Source: Bacteroidales bacterium (GTDB taxonomy: Bacteria > Bacteroidota > Bacteroidia > Bacteroidales > VadinHA17). From it: a DNA stretch of 43,605 nt. Position 1 is the first letter of the stretch, and each line of letters opens with the position of its first letter. The translations under genes were made by a program, and so were the position numbers. The stretch is taken from positions 1-43,605 of the forward strand of contig JAIVHO010000047.1 in NCBI GenBank assembly GCA_020201035.1. The letters are read 5' to 3'. The notes beneath the pieces were generated by a model. It saw nothing but the letters and a program-made list of their open reading frames with translations, searched no databases and was not told the DNA's origin. Below, piece by piece: positions 26,750 to 35,312 of the stretch.

Positions 26750-26942
26750 CCCGTTTCTTTTTACTCTCTCCTGCAGCTTTAAATATTCTCCTGTTTATCT
26801 CTTCGTTGCTGATCTTCCTTTTGTTGATCTTTTCTCTGCTTATCTTTCCTATATCTGCCTTTCCAATGATTATCCTTCTGCTGTTCTTATATCCCCGGTT
26901 AATCTTCCGCTGTTTGCCGTTCCGTTGTTTGCCGTTCCGCTG
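26721..26942 (-). pseudogene. Open frame of degenerate 15-base repeats, possible remnant of the murD 3' end
   Basis: Between the 14-base array and ftsW the minus strand has one frame open for 73 codons, running 29 bases into ftsW before its TAA. It encodes pentapeptide-like periods: QRNGK twice, later GKISR, EKINK, RKISN, EEINR, RIFKA. So the old unit is about 15 bases and keeps the frame. The last part, NEEINRRIFKAAGES, loosely resembles the (Y)EERG..FKAAV ending common in MurD. This frame is out of register with murD and has no start codon of its own, so I read it as a fossil tail. Inference, not proven. Confidence 0.4.
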
Positions 26943-27192
26943 TTATCTCTCCTCTGTTATCTCTCCTCTGTTATCCCTCCTCTGATATCCCTCCTCTGAT
27001 ATCTCTCCTCTGTTATCTCTCCTCTGTTATATCTCCTCTGTTATCCCTCCTCTGTTATCTCTACTCTGATATCACTCCTCTGTTATCCCTCCTCTGTTAT
27101 CTCTCTTCTGTTATCCCTCCTCTGTTATCTCTACTCTGATATCACTCCTCTGTTATCCCTCTTCTGTTATCTCTCTTCTGTTATCTCTCCTC
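26941..27192. repeat. Minisatellite: 18 tandem copies of a 14-base unit
   Basis: Eighteen consecutive units, each exactly 14 bases, consensus TGTTATCTCTCCTC on the plus strand (AGAGATAACA-rich on the minus strand), with a partial nineteenth TGTTA. Variants are mostly single-base (TGATATC, CTACTC, CTCTTC). Units 8-12 and 13-17 form a near-identical 70-base duplication differing at one base. No spacers, so not CRISPR. The array starts inside murD and ends in the murD-ftsW gap. Because 14 is not a multiple of three and most units contain TAA on the minus strand, the murD frame stops almost at once. More degenerate related units continue to about 26790. Confidence 0.95.
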
Positions 27193-28474
27193 TGTTAAAA
27201 CTGGCACACGCTGGTGACAGCAGAACAGTGTCCCCCTTTGAGGCAAGGTAGTATGCCGATTTAACAGCCTCACTCATGGAGGTTGTTTCAACGATAGTGG
27301 AAACAATTCCGGTAAAGGAGTTTACAATTTTGCTGCTATCCTTCCCCAGACACACTATAGCCTTCACCTTTGTACGTACTATCTCATGCAGTTCACTGTA
27401 ATCATTGCCCTTATCGGTTCCACCGGCTATCCAGACCACTCCCGGAGTCATGCACTCAAGTGCATACCAGCTGGAGTTGACATTTGTTGCCTTGGAGTCA
27501 TTTATAAACCTGATTCCATGGACAGAAATCACCGTTTCCAGCCTGTGTTCCACTCCCTGGAATTTGGAAAGGGATTGCCTGATTGTCTCTTTTCTTATTT
27601 CCAGCACCTTACCGGCTATGGCAGAGGCCATTGAGTTGTAGGTATTGTGCCGACCTTTTAAAGCCAGATCGTGTATTGTCATAATGATTTCACTTTTATT
27701 GTCTGTAGAGAGGATCAGTTTATCATCCTTTACAAAGGCTGCCATTCCCTCTTCCCTTGAGTCAGAGAACCTGAGTATGTTAACCGGGGGATTCCGTTTT
27801 TCCAGTTCTGACTCTATCACCGGATCGTCAGCCCAGCAAATAAGGAAGTCTTCGGCAGTCTGGTTGTTTATCACCCTGAACTTGGAATCGGCGTACCTGC
27901 TGAAATCATAGTCGTAACGGTCAAGATGATCAGGGGTAATATTCAGCAGTATTGATATATCAGCCCTGAAGCTGAACATACCGTCAAGTTGAAAGCTGCT
28001 CAGTTCAAGAACATAGTAATCATAATCATGAATTGCCACGCTGAATGCAAAGCTCTCCCCCACATTCCCCGCCATGGCAACATTGAGGCCTGCATTTTTA
28101 AGTATATGATATATCAGGTTTGTGGTGGTGGTTTTACCGTTACTTCCTGTAACACAGATTAGATAGGCATTAGTGAATTTCCCTGCAAATTCGATTTCAG
28201 AGATAACGGGAACAGATCTTTCCCTGAGCTCCATGATAAACGGTGTGGTATCTGGTATCCCGGGACTTTTTATCACCAGTGAGGCATCAAGTATCCCGGC
28301 CAGAGTATGGGTTCCCTCTTCATAAGGGATACCATACTCCTTAAGCCTGGCCAGATTCCTGTCACTTATCTTCCCCGAGTCGGACAGGAGAACATCATAA
28401 CCCTGCTTCTTAGCCAGAACCGCAGATCCGGTTCCGCTCTCGCCCCCACCTAGTATGACTACTTTCTCTTTCAA
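27167..28474 (-). CDS. murD: UDP-N-acetylmuramoyl-L-alanine-D-glutamate ligase with repeat-derived C-terminus
   Basis: 435 residues. Adds D-Glu to UDP-MurNAc-L-Ala in the cytoplasm. Seen: LGGGESGTGSA (8-18), P-loop GSNGKTTTTNL (110-120), LELSSFQLD, LNITPDHLDRY, INDSKATNVNSSW and WIAGGTDKGNDY, all standard. The end is abnormal. After the conserved LLSPACASF (to 426) a normal MurD continues for about 15-20 residues (typically D-x-F-x-x-Y-E-x-R-G-x-x-F). Here it has nine residues, NRGEITEER, encoded by the 14-base tandem repeat, and stops in unit 17 of the array. The enzyme is probably still functional because dcw genes are essential, but its last helix is replaced or missing. Confidence 0.93.
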   Translation of the reverse strand: MKEKVVILGGGESGTGSAVLAKKQGYDVLLSDSGKISDRNLARLKEYGIPYEEGTHTLAGILDASLVIKSPGIPDTTPFIMELRERSVPVISEIEFAGKFTNAYLICVTGSNGKTTTTNLIYHILKNAGLNVAMAGNVGESFAFSVAIHDYDYYVLELSSFQLDGMFSFRADISILLNITPDHLDRYDYDFSRYADSKFRVINNQTAEDFLICWADDPVIESELEKRNPPVNILRFSDSREEGMAAFVKDDKLILSTDNKSEIIMTIHDLALKGRHNTYNSMASAIAGKVLEIRKETIRQSLSKFQGVEHRLETVISVHGIRFINDSKATNVNSSWYALECMTPGVVWIAGGTDKGNDYSELHEIVRTKVKAIVCLGKDSSKIVNSFTGIVSTIVETTSMSEAVKSAYYLASKGDTVLLSPACASFNRGEITEER

Positions 28475-28479
28475 CCTGT

Positions 28480-29736
28480 TTATCTTATTTTCAATGTAAC
28501 AACACTAATAACTGCCAGCAGTATGGCAACGATCCAGAACCTGGTAACTATCTTTGGCTCCGTCAGTCCCTTCAGCTGATAATGGTGATGCAATGGTGCC
28601 ATCAGGAAGATTCTTTTTCCTGTCCCTGTACGTCTTTTTGTTCTCTTAAACCACGCTACCTGCAGCATAACTGAAACACTCTCTGCCAGGAATATTCCGC
28701 AAAGCAGCGGAATAAGCAGCTCCTTCCTTATGATTATTGCAAGTACTGCTATTATGCCTCCTATAGCCAGACTTCCGGTATCACCCATAAAGACCTGGGC
28801 GGGATAGGAGTTGTACCAGAGGAATCCTGTTGTTGCCCCTATAAATGCCGCGGCAAAAACCACCAGCTCACCGGTGTATGGGATATACATTATATTAAGA
28901 TAGCTGGCATAGATTATATTTCCTGACACATAGGCCAGTATACCCAGGGTAACACCAATAATGGCCGAAGTACCTGTTGCCAGTCCGTCAAGTCCATCGG
29001 TAAGGTTTGCACCGTTGGAAACGGCGGTAACAATAAATATAGTTACCACCACGAAAACGATCCACCCCCATGGCTGCCTGTCCTCTTTAGGTACAAAAGG
29101 TATCAGCCAGGAATAGTCAAACTCATTATTTTTTATGAACGGGATGGTTGTAAGAGTGCTTTTCATATCTTCAGTGATATACCTGTCGCCGCGTAGTGTA
29201 TCGGGCATTTCAACAATCTGTCCGTATTCTACATGGTCTGAAGGAGATAGCAGTCTGGTCTTCCTTACCACAGCATCATCACTCAGGTAGAGGGTTATTC
29301 CAACAATAAGCCCCAGTATTATCTGACCGGCTATCTTGAATTTCCCTGCCAGTCCGGACTTATTCTTCTTAAATATCTTGATATAGTCATCCACAAATCC
29401 GATAAACCCGAGCCATACTGTAGTCACCAGCATAAGTATGATATAGACATTATCGGGGCGGGCAAACAGGAGGGTCGGTATCACTATTGAACTCAGGATT
29501 ATTAATCCCCCCATCGTAGGAGTTCCCTGTTTACGGTACTGTCCTTCCAGGCTCAGATCCCTCACCACTTCACCCACCTGCTTCATCTGCAGATAACGTA
29601 TTACCCTTTTGCCTATCAGCAGTGATATCAGCAGGGAGGTGATAAGGGCAGCGGCTGATCTGAATGAGATATATCCAAACATACCGGCTCCCGGCAGGTT
29701 GAGGCTATCCAAATATCTGAACAGGTAATAAAACAT
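28480..29736 (-). CDS. mraY: Phospho-N-acetylmuramoyl-pentapeptide transferase MraY
   Basis: 418-residue membrane enzyme that transfers phospho-MurNAc-pentapeptide to undecaprenyl phosphate, giving lipid I. Seen: [10 protein letters not shown] (71-80), [20 protein letters not shown] with catalytic Asp116/Asp117, [12 protein letters not shown] with the nucleophile-region Asp, and [19 protein letters not shown]. The HHHYQ block near the C-terminus ([11 protein letters not shown]) is also present. It is about 60 residues longer than E. coli MraY. The extra segment, around residues 155-215 between membrane helices, is a loop seen in Bacteroidota members. Five bases separate it from murD and eleven from murE. 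Confidence 0.97.
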   Translation of the reverse strand: MFYYLFRYLDSLNLPGAGMFGYISFRSAAALITSLLISLLIGKRVIRYLQMKQVGEVVRDLSLEGQYRKQGTPTMGGLIILSSIVIPTLLFARPDNVYIILMLVTTVWLGFIGFVDDYIKIFKKNKSGLAGKFKIAGQIILGLIVGITLYLSDDAVVRKTRLLSPSDHVEYGQIVEMPDTLRGDRYITEDMKSTLTTIPFIKNNEFDYSWLIPFVPKEDRQPWGWIVFVVVTIFIVTAVSNGANLTDGLDGLATGTSAIIGVTLGILAYVSGNIIYASYLNIMYIPYTGELVVFAAAFIGATTGFLWYNSYPAQVFMGDTGSLAIGGIIAVLAIIIRKELLIPLLCGIFLAESVSVMLQVAWFKRTKRRTGTGKRIFLMAPLHHHYQLKGLTEPKIVTRFWIVAILLAVISVVTLKIR

Positions 29737-29747
29737 AACCTAACTCA

Positions 29748-31214
29748 TTAATTATCCATACTCGTTAAAAATATCTCCCTTAGAACTTCGCGGTCATCAA
29801 AATGGCTTCTTACTCCTTTCACCTCCTGATAGGTCTCATGACCTTTGCCGGCGATAACTATTATATCATTACCGGCTGCCAGCAATACTGCTGTTTTTAT
29901 TGCATCCGCTCTTGATGTAACCCTGAGTACCCTGGTTTTCATTCCCGGTTCAACACCCTTCATCATCTCATCAATTATCTTTTCGGGATCTTCACTTCTG
30001 GGGTTATCAGATGTAAGTACCACAATATCACTCATTGAACCTGCTATGGCAGCCATCTCCGGTCTCTTGGCACGGTCGCGGTCACCTCCTGCACCCACTA
30101 CGGTAATAATTCTGTTTCCCGGTTCCCTCATCTCGTTTACCGCTGAAAGCACGTTACTAAGGGCATCCGGTGTATGGGCATAATCCACAATACCCCTTAC
30201 TCCGGTTGGAGAGATAATCGTTTCGAATCTGCCCTCAACAGGCACCAGGTTACTCAGTGCAGTCAACAGTTCGAGTCGGGGTGTGCCCAGCATTTCAGCA
30301 GCCCCATATACTGCCAGCAGGTTACTGGCATTAAACCGTCCGGTAAAACGGGTTGATATTTCAGCCTCTCCAATTCTGAGAAGCATCCCTTCGAACCGGT
30401 GTTCAACCACTCGTGCTGTAAAATCAGCACCTCCTCTCAGTGAAAAGCTGCGAATATTGGCACGGCAGTTCTGAACCATAACCTGTCCGTTGCGGTCATC
30501 GGCATTATAGAGGGCAAAAGCTTTTTTACCAAGTGAGTCGAAAAGGCCCTTTTTGGCAGCTATATAGTTGCTGAATGTTCCATGGTAATCAAGATGATCA
30601 TGAGTCAGATTGGTAAAGAGTGCTCCTGTAAATATCAGTCCCGCTATTCTCTGCTGAACCACGGCATGTGAGCTGACCTCCATAAAGGCATATTCACACC
30701 CTGAGATAACCATTTCGGCAAGCAGCCTGTTAAGCTGAAGTGGGTCCGGAGTGGTATGGGTAGCTTCTATTCTTTTGTCATTGATATAGTTTGCCACTGT
30801 GGAAAGGAGGCCTGTCGGGTACCCCAGGCTCATGTAGAGCCTGTAGAGGAGTGTTGCCACCGTTGTTTTTCCGTTGGTTCCCGTCACACCTACAAGCCTG
30901 AGGTCTGCTGAAGGATTACCATAATAGTTGGATGCAGCTGTCCCAAGGGCTTGTGCTGAATCTTCAACCCTTATCCAGCAGATACCCTTATCCCTCCTTT
31001 CCGGAAGGTCCTCACATATTATTGCAACGGCACCCGCCTCCAGTGCATCACCAATATAACCATGACCATCGGTTTCATTCCCGCGCACAGCAACAAAGAG
31101 GTCGCCGCGACCAGTGCGTCTGGAGTCAAAACTGAGTGATGATACCTCCACTGAGTCATCACCTTCCAGGGTTGTAACCTTTATACCTCTTAATATGCCG
31201 TCAATAGTTATCAT
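29748..31214 (-). CDS. murE: UDP-MurNAc-tripeptide synthetase, meso-diaminopimelate type
   Basis: 488 residues. Adds the third stem-peptide residue. P-loop GTNGKTTVATL (112-122), HTTPDPLQLN, FMEVSSHAVVQQRI (with the carbamylated-Lys region nearby) and TNLTHDHLDYHGTF are typical. The motif DNPR at 403-406 (TSDNPRSEDP) is the signature of meso-DAP-adding MurE, so the peptidoglycan is predicted to be DAP type, as expected for Bacteroidota. Gaps to mraY and ftsI are 11 and 5 bases. murF, often next in other bacteria, is not between murE and mraY here. Confidence 0.97.
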   Translation of the reverse strand: MITIDGILRGIKVTTLEGDDSVEVSSLSFDSRRTGRGDLFVAVRGNETDGHGYIGDALEAGAVAIICEDLPERRDKGICWIRVEDSAQALGTAASNYYGNPSADLRLVGVTGTNGKTTVATLLYRLYMSLGYPTGLLSTVANYINDKRIEATHTTPDPLQLNRLLAEMVISGCEYAFMEVSSHAVVQQRIAGLIFTGALFTNLTHDHLDYHGTFSNYIAAKKGLFDSLGKKAFALYNADDRNGQVMVQNCRANIRSFSLRGGADFTARVVEHRFEGMLLRIGEAEISTRFTGRFNASNLLAVYGAAEMLGTPRLELLTALSNLVPVEGRFETIISPTGVRGIVDYAHTPDALSNVLSAVNEMREPGNRIITVVGAGGDRDRAKRPEMAAIAGSMSDIVVLTSDNPRSEDPEKIIDEMMKGVEPGMKTRVLRVTSRADAIKTAVLLAAGNDIIVIAGKGHETYQEVKGVRSHFDDREVLREIFLTSMDN

Positions 31215-31219
31215 CTCTA

Positions 31220-33328
31220 TTACATCTGCAGTTCAAGGGTTATTACTGAACCCGGGATGATCCTTGTTCCGGGTCGGACCGACTGCTGTACTATCCTGCC
31301 ACGTCCTGATGTTTCTACATGCATACCTGCATTTTCAAGAAGGAACAGTGCATCCCTGAGCCCCATTCCCGTAACATCCGGTACAAGATTCTCAATCAGG
31401 GTATAATCCCTCAGCAGCACTTTCCCGCTATCCCTTACGGGTACCACCCAGTCTGTCCCGGCCTCATTCTCTGAAGGGATACCGAGTGAGGCAAGCAGGG
31501 TAACAACATCTCCGGTTTCGCCCCTGAGAAGGGAGGGTGCCACCGGCACTATACTGTCAGGGTGGGGATAATCATTGTAGAATGAGGTAGCATAAACCTT
31601 ATCCGCAATCTCCTTGAAAACAGGACCGGCAACCTGGTTACCATAGTATACCCAGTTTGAGGGAGCATTTACAACAACAATACATGAGTATACCGGGTCT
31701 TCAGCAGGAAAATAACCCACAAAGGAAGCCTGATAAGATATCCGGCCATCCATTCTGTAGCCGTATTTCTCATTGGCAATCTGTGCGGTTCCTGTTTTAC
31801 CGGCAATTCTGTAGGTTTCAGTAAAAAGATTTGTGGCAGTACCGTTTTCAACAACCCCTTCAAGCAAAATTCTTGCCTTCTCAATTGTTGACCGGGAAGC
31901 GATGGATGGATTAATGACTGCCGGAGGAATGTGGCTCACTGTTTCACCGTGGTACCGTATCTCACTTACCAGCCTGGGTTTAACCATACGGCCATTATTT
32001 GCCACGGCATTATAAAATGTTAACACCTGGAGGGGAGTCATCTGAATCTCATATCCATGAGACATCATTGGCAGGGATATTCCTGACCAATAGGCGTCTC
32101 CGGGATACCTGATAAGAGGCGCACCCTCTCCCCTGATCTCGATACCCAGCTTTTCATTCAGGCCCATCCTGTATAGCCTGTCCACAAACTTTTCAGGATT
32201 AGCCCTGTAGTTATCATAGATAATTTTTGCCGTGCCTACATTGGATGAATTCTCAAAAACCTCCTTAACGGTTATCCTGCCGTACCCCCCCTTGTGGGAG
32301 TCCGTAATCACCTTATCATAATATTTTACTGAGCCTTCACCCGTATCTATGGTATCATCAAGATCCACGAATCCATCCTCAAGGGCTACTATAAATGAGG
32401 CCAGTTTAAAGGTAGATCCGGGTTCAGTACTTTCACCTACAGCATAATTATAGGATTCATAATAGTTGCCGTCACTGCCTATCTCCAGATTTGCTATTGC
32501 CCTGATGTCACCTGTTCTTACCTCCATCAGTATTGCCGTACCGTGGTGTGCGTCATGAAGCGACAGCTGTCTCAGAAGGGCGCTCTCAGCAACATCCTGC
32601 AGCTCAATATCTATTGTTGTTACTATATCATTACCGTCCATAGGCTCAACGGAATTCCTGTCATTAACCGGCATCCAGGCTCCCCCGGTAAGCCGCTGTT
32701 TCAGAACTTCACCATTAAGTCCGGCAAGTTCCCTGTCAAAAGCTCCTTCCAGTCCTACCACATTCCCTGACTCCCCCTTGTTAAGAGAGCCTATGGTCCT
32801 GCTGGCAAGCGAGATATGCGGCAGTATCCTTCTGCTCTCCATCTCTGCAATAAAACCACCCCTGTATCGTCCATGCCTGAATACCGGCAGCTCCTTTAAC
32901 TCTTTAAACTGTGCATATGTCACCCTCCTCTTTATCAGGTAATAACGGTTACCCTGGTTACGGGCTGCATTAAGGTCGCGCTTCCACCCCGCAGCACTCT
33001 TTAACCCCACCGTATGTGCCAGTCCGGCCGACAGTCTGTCAATACCGCTGTTCCACACCGAACTCTCCATCCCTGAACTGCGGGTATCCATATAGATATT
33101 GTAATACGGGATTGAACTGGCAAGCAGTCTGCCATCCACAGAAAGGATATCTCCCCTGTTGGCAGGCACCTCCTCATTGCGATATATGTAATTCTCACCC
33201 ATAGCCTCCCACTTTTCATCCTCCACAAACTGTATATGGATGATCTTTCCCGTTACGGCAACGGCAAGAAGTATGATCACAATATAGACCACACCGCTTC
33301 TCCAAACTATTTCATCCCGTATTGCCAA
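31220..33328 (-). CDS. ftsI: Septal penicillin-binding transpeptidase FtsI/PBP2 with one PASTA domain
   Basis: 702 residues. Cytoplasmic stub, one membrane anchor (about 11-28), PBP dimerisation domain with the NRGDILSVDGRLLA block (57-70), then a transpeptidase domain with S305TFK (nucleophile Ser305, Lys308), SSN (361-363) and KTGT (511-514). The C-terminus from about 637 is a single PASTA domain (LVPDVTGMGLRDALFLLENA), which may sense glycan or stabilise the protein. It cross-links septal peptidoglycan as partner of FtsW. The two-base gap to the upstream ftsL gene suggests coupled translation. Confidence 0.97.
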   Translation of the reverse strand: MAIRDEIVWRSGVVYIVIILLAVAVTGKIIHIQFVEDEKWEAMGENYIYRNEEVPANRGDILSVDGRLLASSIPYYNIYMDTRSSGMESSVWNSGIDRLSAGLAHTVGLKSAAGWKRDLNAARNQGNRYYLIKRRVTYAQFKELKELPVFRHGRYRGGFIAEMESRRILPHISLASRTIGSLNKGESGNVVGLEGAFDRELAGLNGEVLKQRLTGGAWMPVNDRNSVEPMDGNDIVTTIDIELQDVAESALLRQLSLHDAHHGTAILMEVRTGDIRAIANLEIGSDGNYYESYNYAVGESTEPGSTFKLASFIVALEDGFVDLDDTIDTGEGSVKYYDKVITDSHKGGYGRITVKEVFENSSNVGTAKIIYDNYRANPEKFVDRLYRMGLNEKLGIEIRGEGAPLIRYPGDAYWSGISLPMMSHGYEIQMTPLQVLTFYNAVANNGRMVKPRLVSEIRYHGETVSHIPPAVINPSIASRSTIEKARILLEGVVENGTATNLFTETYRIAGKTGTAQIANEKYGYRMDGRISYQASFVGYFPAEDPVYSCIVVVNAPSNWVYYGNQVAGPVFKEIADKVYATSFYNDYPHPDSIVPVAPSLLRGETGDVVTLLASLGIPSENEAGTDWVVPVRDSGKVLLRDYTLIENLVPDVTGMGLRDALFLLENAGMHVETSGRGRIVQQSVRPGTRIIPGSVITLELQM

Positions 33329-33330
33329 CT

Positions 33331-33699
33331 CTATTTCTCCCTTACAATAAGTTTATATGGCGGTTCCTTTATCTCTGTAAGTCCTATTCCGCGTTCACGC
33401 ACAAGCCTGATCACTTCAGACTGTTTACTGAGATGCATCAGGTCTGCCGCGGTGGCCATAGCCTCGGCTCTCAGTTCACGCACCTCTTCATGCAACATAT
33501 CGGTTTCACGGGTTATCTTCTCAGCATGAAACCTGCTTGCTATATAGAAGGCTCCCAGTATTGCCAGCAGAGTTATATACCCAAGGTTCCCAAGAATAAT
33601 TCTTTCTCCCAGCAGCGAGCCACTTATAATACTCTTAAGAAAACCCTCCCTTACCTGTTCTCCGTTTACTCTCTTTTCTTCTTTAGTCTCCTCTGCCAT
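33331..33699 (-). CDS. ftsL: FtsL-like divisome protein
   Basis: 122-residue bitopic protein. A hydrophilic cytoplasmic N-terminus of about 35 residues, one membrane segment (LGNLGYITLLAILGAFYIAS, about 36-55), then a heptad-like stretch (RETDMLHEEVRELRAEAMA) expected to form a coiled coil with a FtsB-type partner. The C-terminal ERGIGLTEIKEPPYKL resembles the short beta segment of FtsL. Similarity in this family is very low. The call rests on size, topology and the fixed position between rsmH and ftsI. Confidence 0.85.
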   Translation of the reverse strand: MAEETKEEKRVNGEQVREGFLKSIISGSLLGERIILGNLGYITLLAILGAFYIASRFHAEKITRETDMLHEEVRELRAEAMATAADLMHLSKQSEVIRLVRERGIGLTEIKEPPYKLIVREK

Positions 33700-33727
33700 T
33701 GGTGTATAAATTTTTGGTACCCCGGTC

Positions 33728-34621
33728 CTATATCTTTTCCGCTATTCTGAGCCTTGCGCTTCGGGCGCGACTGTTGCGGGCAATCTCCTCATCTCCGGGG
33801 ACAATAACCTTTCGGTTAACCAGCCTGAACGGAGATGAGATATTACCGTAAAAATCCTTATCCACCTCTCCGCCGAAATCACCTGTCCTGAAAAAGTTCT
33901 TTACTATCCTGTCTTCAAGGGAGTGGTAGGTAATGACAGAGATTCTGCCTCCGGGCTTCAGCATCTCAAGCGACTGAGTGAGCATCTCCTTAAGAAACTC
34001 CATCTCCCTGTTGACCTCGATCCGTAACGACTGATAGAGTTTAGCCAGAAATTTATTCTCCCCGCCGGGGGGAATAAAGCGCCGTACCGCACCAGCCATG
34101 TCACCCGTTGTTCTGATCCGGCCCAACTCCCTTGCTTCAACTATAGCCCCGGCAATAGCTTTTGCCCTGTTCAGCTCGCCATATTCCTTCATAACCCGGG
34201 CAAGATCCTCCTGACTGTACCCGTTAATTATATCTTCGGCTGTTCTGCCCCCACTGTTGTTCATCCTCATATCCAGAGGAGTATCAAAACGAAATGAAAA
34301 CCCCCTGTCAGGGGTGTCAAACTGGTGAAATGAGACTCCCAGGTCAGCAATAATACCATCAACAGCCTCCACTCCTTCGTAAAGCAGATTGTTCCGTAAA
34401 AATCTGAAGTTCTGATTCAGAAAAACTATTCCTGGATCATCAGGCACATTGGCCTCTGCACCGGCATCCTGATCAAAAACAATTAACCTTCCACTGCCCA
34501 GACGCGCCAGTATCTCAAGAGAGTGTCCGCCACCTCCGAAAGTGACATCCACATAAATCCCGCCCGGCTGAATGTTCAGCCCATCAATACTCTCATTCAG
34601 CAAAGCAGGGATATGATACAT
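33728..34621 (-). CDS. rsmH: 16S rRNA (cytosine-1402-N4)-methyltransferase RsmH (MraW)
   Basis: 297 residues. SAM-dependent methylation of C1402 in the ribosomal P site. Seen: HIPALLNESIDGLN, DVTFGGGGHSLEIL (SAM-binding glycine loop, about 25-38), IIADLGVSFHQFDTPDRGFS (acidic SAM/catalytic region), the RIRTTGDMAGAVRRF helical insert, SLRIEVNREMEFL and ISVITYHSLEDRIVKNFF near the C-terminus. Three bases after mraZ and 28 before ftsL, in the canonical dcw order. Confidence 0.97.
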   Translation of the reverse strand: MYHIPALLNESIDGLNIQPGGIYVDVTFGGGGHSLEILARLGSGRLIVFDQDAGAEANVPDDPGIVFLNQNFRFLRNNLLYEGVEAVDGIIADLGVSFHQFDTPDRGFSFRFDTPLDMRMNNSGGRTAEDIINGYSQEDLARVMKEYGELNRAKAIAGAIVEARELGRIRTTGDMAGAVRRFIPPGGENKFLAKLYQSLRIEVNREMEFLKEMLTQSLEMLKPGGRISVITYHSLEDRIVKNFFRTGDFGGEVDKDFYGNISSPFRLVNRKVIVPGDEEIARNSRARSARLRIAEKI

Positions 34622-34624
34622 ATT

Positions 34625-35089
34625 CTACTCTTCCGCGGGCAGCGAACCGCCGAGAAGCTTCTCTGCCAGATCGGCAAAATCACCTGCCGGAATCTCTATG
34701 GCATCATACCTGTCGCTTGCCCATATTTCAATCCTTCCATCCTGGCCAGCAAGAACAACCTCCCGGTCTATTCCGGCCAGCTCCACCAGTTTTTTTGGCA
34801 CCAGGAGCCTGTTGCTCGCATCAAGTGTCAGCTCAGCAGTCCCTTTAAAGAAATTTCGCAAAAACAGGTTGTGCTCCCTGTTATAGGGATTTATCCTGCT
34901 TCTGATTGACTTCATCTGTTCCTCCCAGTCATCACCGGTATAGAGAACAAGACACCTTTCAAATATGTCACGCCTTACCACAAACCGTGCATCAGCAGCA
35001 CTCTCCATCTGCTTTTTCAGGGCAGAGGGAAAGATTAGCCTCCCTTTGGAGTCAAGCCTGCATGTGTAATCACCTATAAATGTGGCCAT
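34625..35089 (-). CDS. mraZ: Transcriptional regulator MraZ
   Basis: 154-residue member with two AbrB-like SpoVT swapped-hairpin halves. The first has CRLDSKGRLIFPSALKKQM near residues 10-28 and the second LTLDASNRLLVPKKLVELA near residues 85-103; each holds the conserved D-x-x-x-R DNA-contact motif. MraZ forms ring oligomers that bind direct repeats in its own promoter and control the dcw cluster. It is the first gene of the cluster. The upstream region carries matching boxes (35132-35168), so autoregulation is well supported by the sequence. Confidence 0.96.
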   Translation of the reverse strand: MATFIGDYTCRLDSKGRLIFPSALKKQMESAADARFVVRRDIFERCLVLYTGDDWEEQMKSIRSRINPYNREHNLFLRNFFKGTAELTLDASNRLLVPKKLVELAGIDREVVLAGQDGRIEIWASDRYDAIEIPAGDFADLAEKLLGGSLPAEE

Positions 35090-35131
35090 AACTTAAATCA
35101 AGGTTTGAGGGTAAAAATAGTAAAATTATCC

Positions 35132-35168
35132 CCACTTTAATACACTTTACTACATTTTTTCCCACTTT
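35132..35168 (-). promoter_or_regulatory. mraZ: MraZ operator: four boxes at a 10-base pitch upstream of mraZ
   Basis: On the minus strand, AAAGTGG (35168-35162), AAAATGT (35158-35152, one mismatch), AAAGTGT (35148-35142) and AAAGTGG (35138-35132). Start-to-start distance is exactly 10 bases each time, with 3-base spacers. They match AAAGTG(T/G), the MraZ box reported for Mollicutes, and two contain the TGGG core reported for E. coli. The nearest box is 43 bases from the mraZ ATG. Candidate -7 boxes TAATTTTA (35128-35121) and TATTTTTA (35119-35112) lie just downstream, so bound MraZ would cover the promoter. Confidence 0.8.
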
Positions 35169-35312
35169 GTTGATAACTTTTAGCGGCCGGAAATCCTTCA
35201 GTAATCACTGGATATAATATCTGATTACCAGCGCAACAGGAGAATTGAGAGAATATTTTAGTAACTTTAAATGCGAAAATTATTTCTTCAGCAGATTTTA
35301 CAACAACAGTAT

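Noticed and set aside
26941-27192. Possible CRISPR array
   Set aside because: Units are contiguous, 14 bases long and have no spacers; no cas genes nearby.
35168-35176. DnaA-box-like TTATCAACA upstream of mraZ
   Set aside because: One mismatch to TTATCCACA, a single copy, and no dnaA or origin features nearby; chance is likely.
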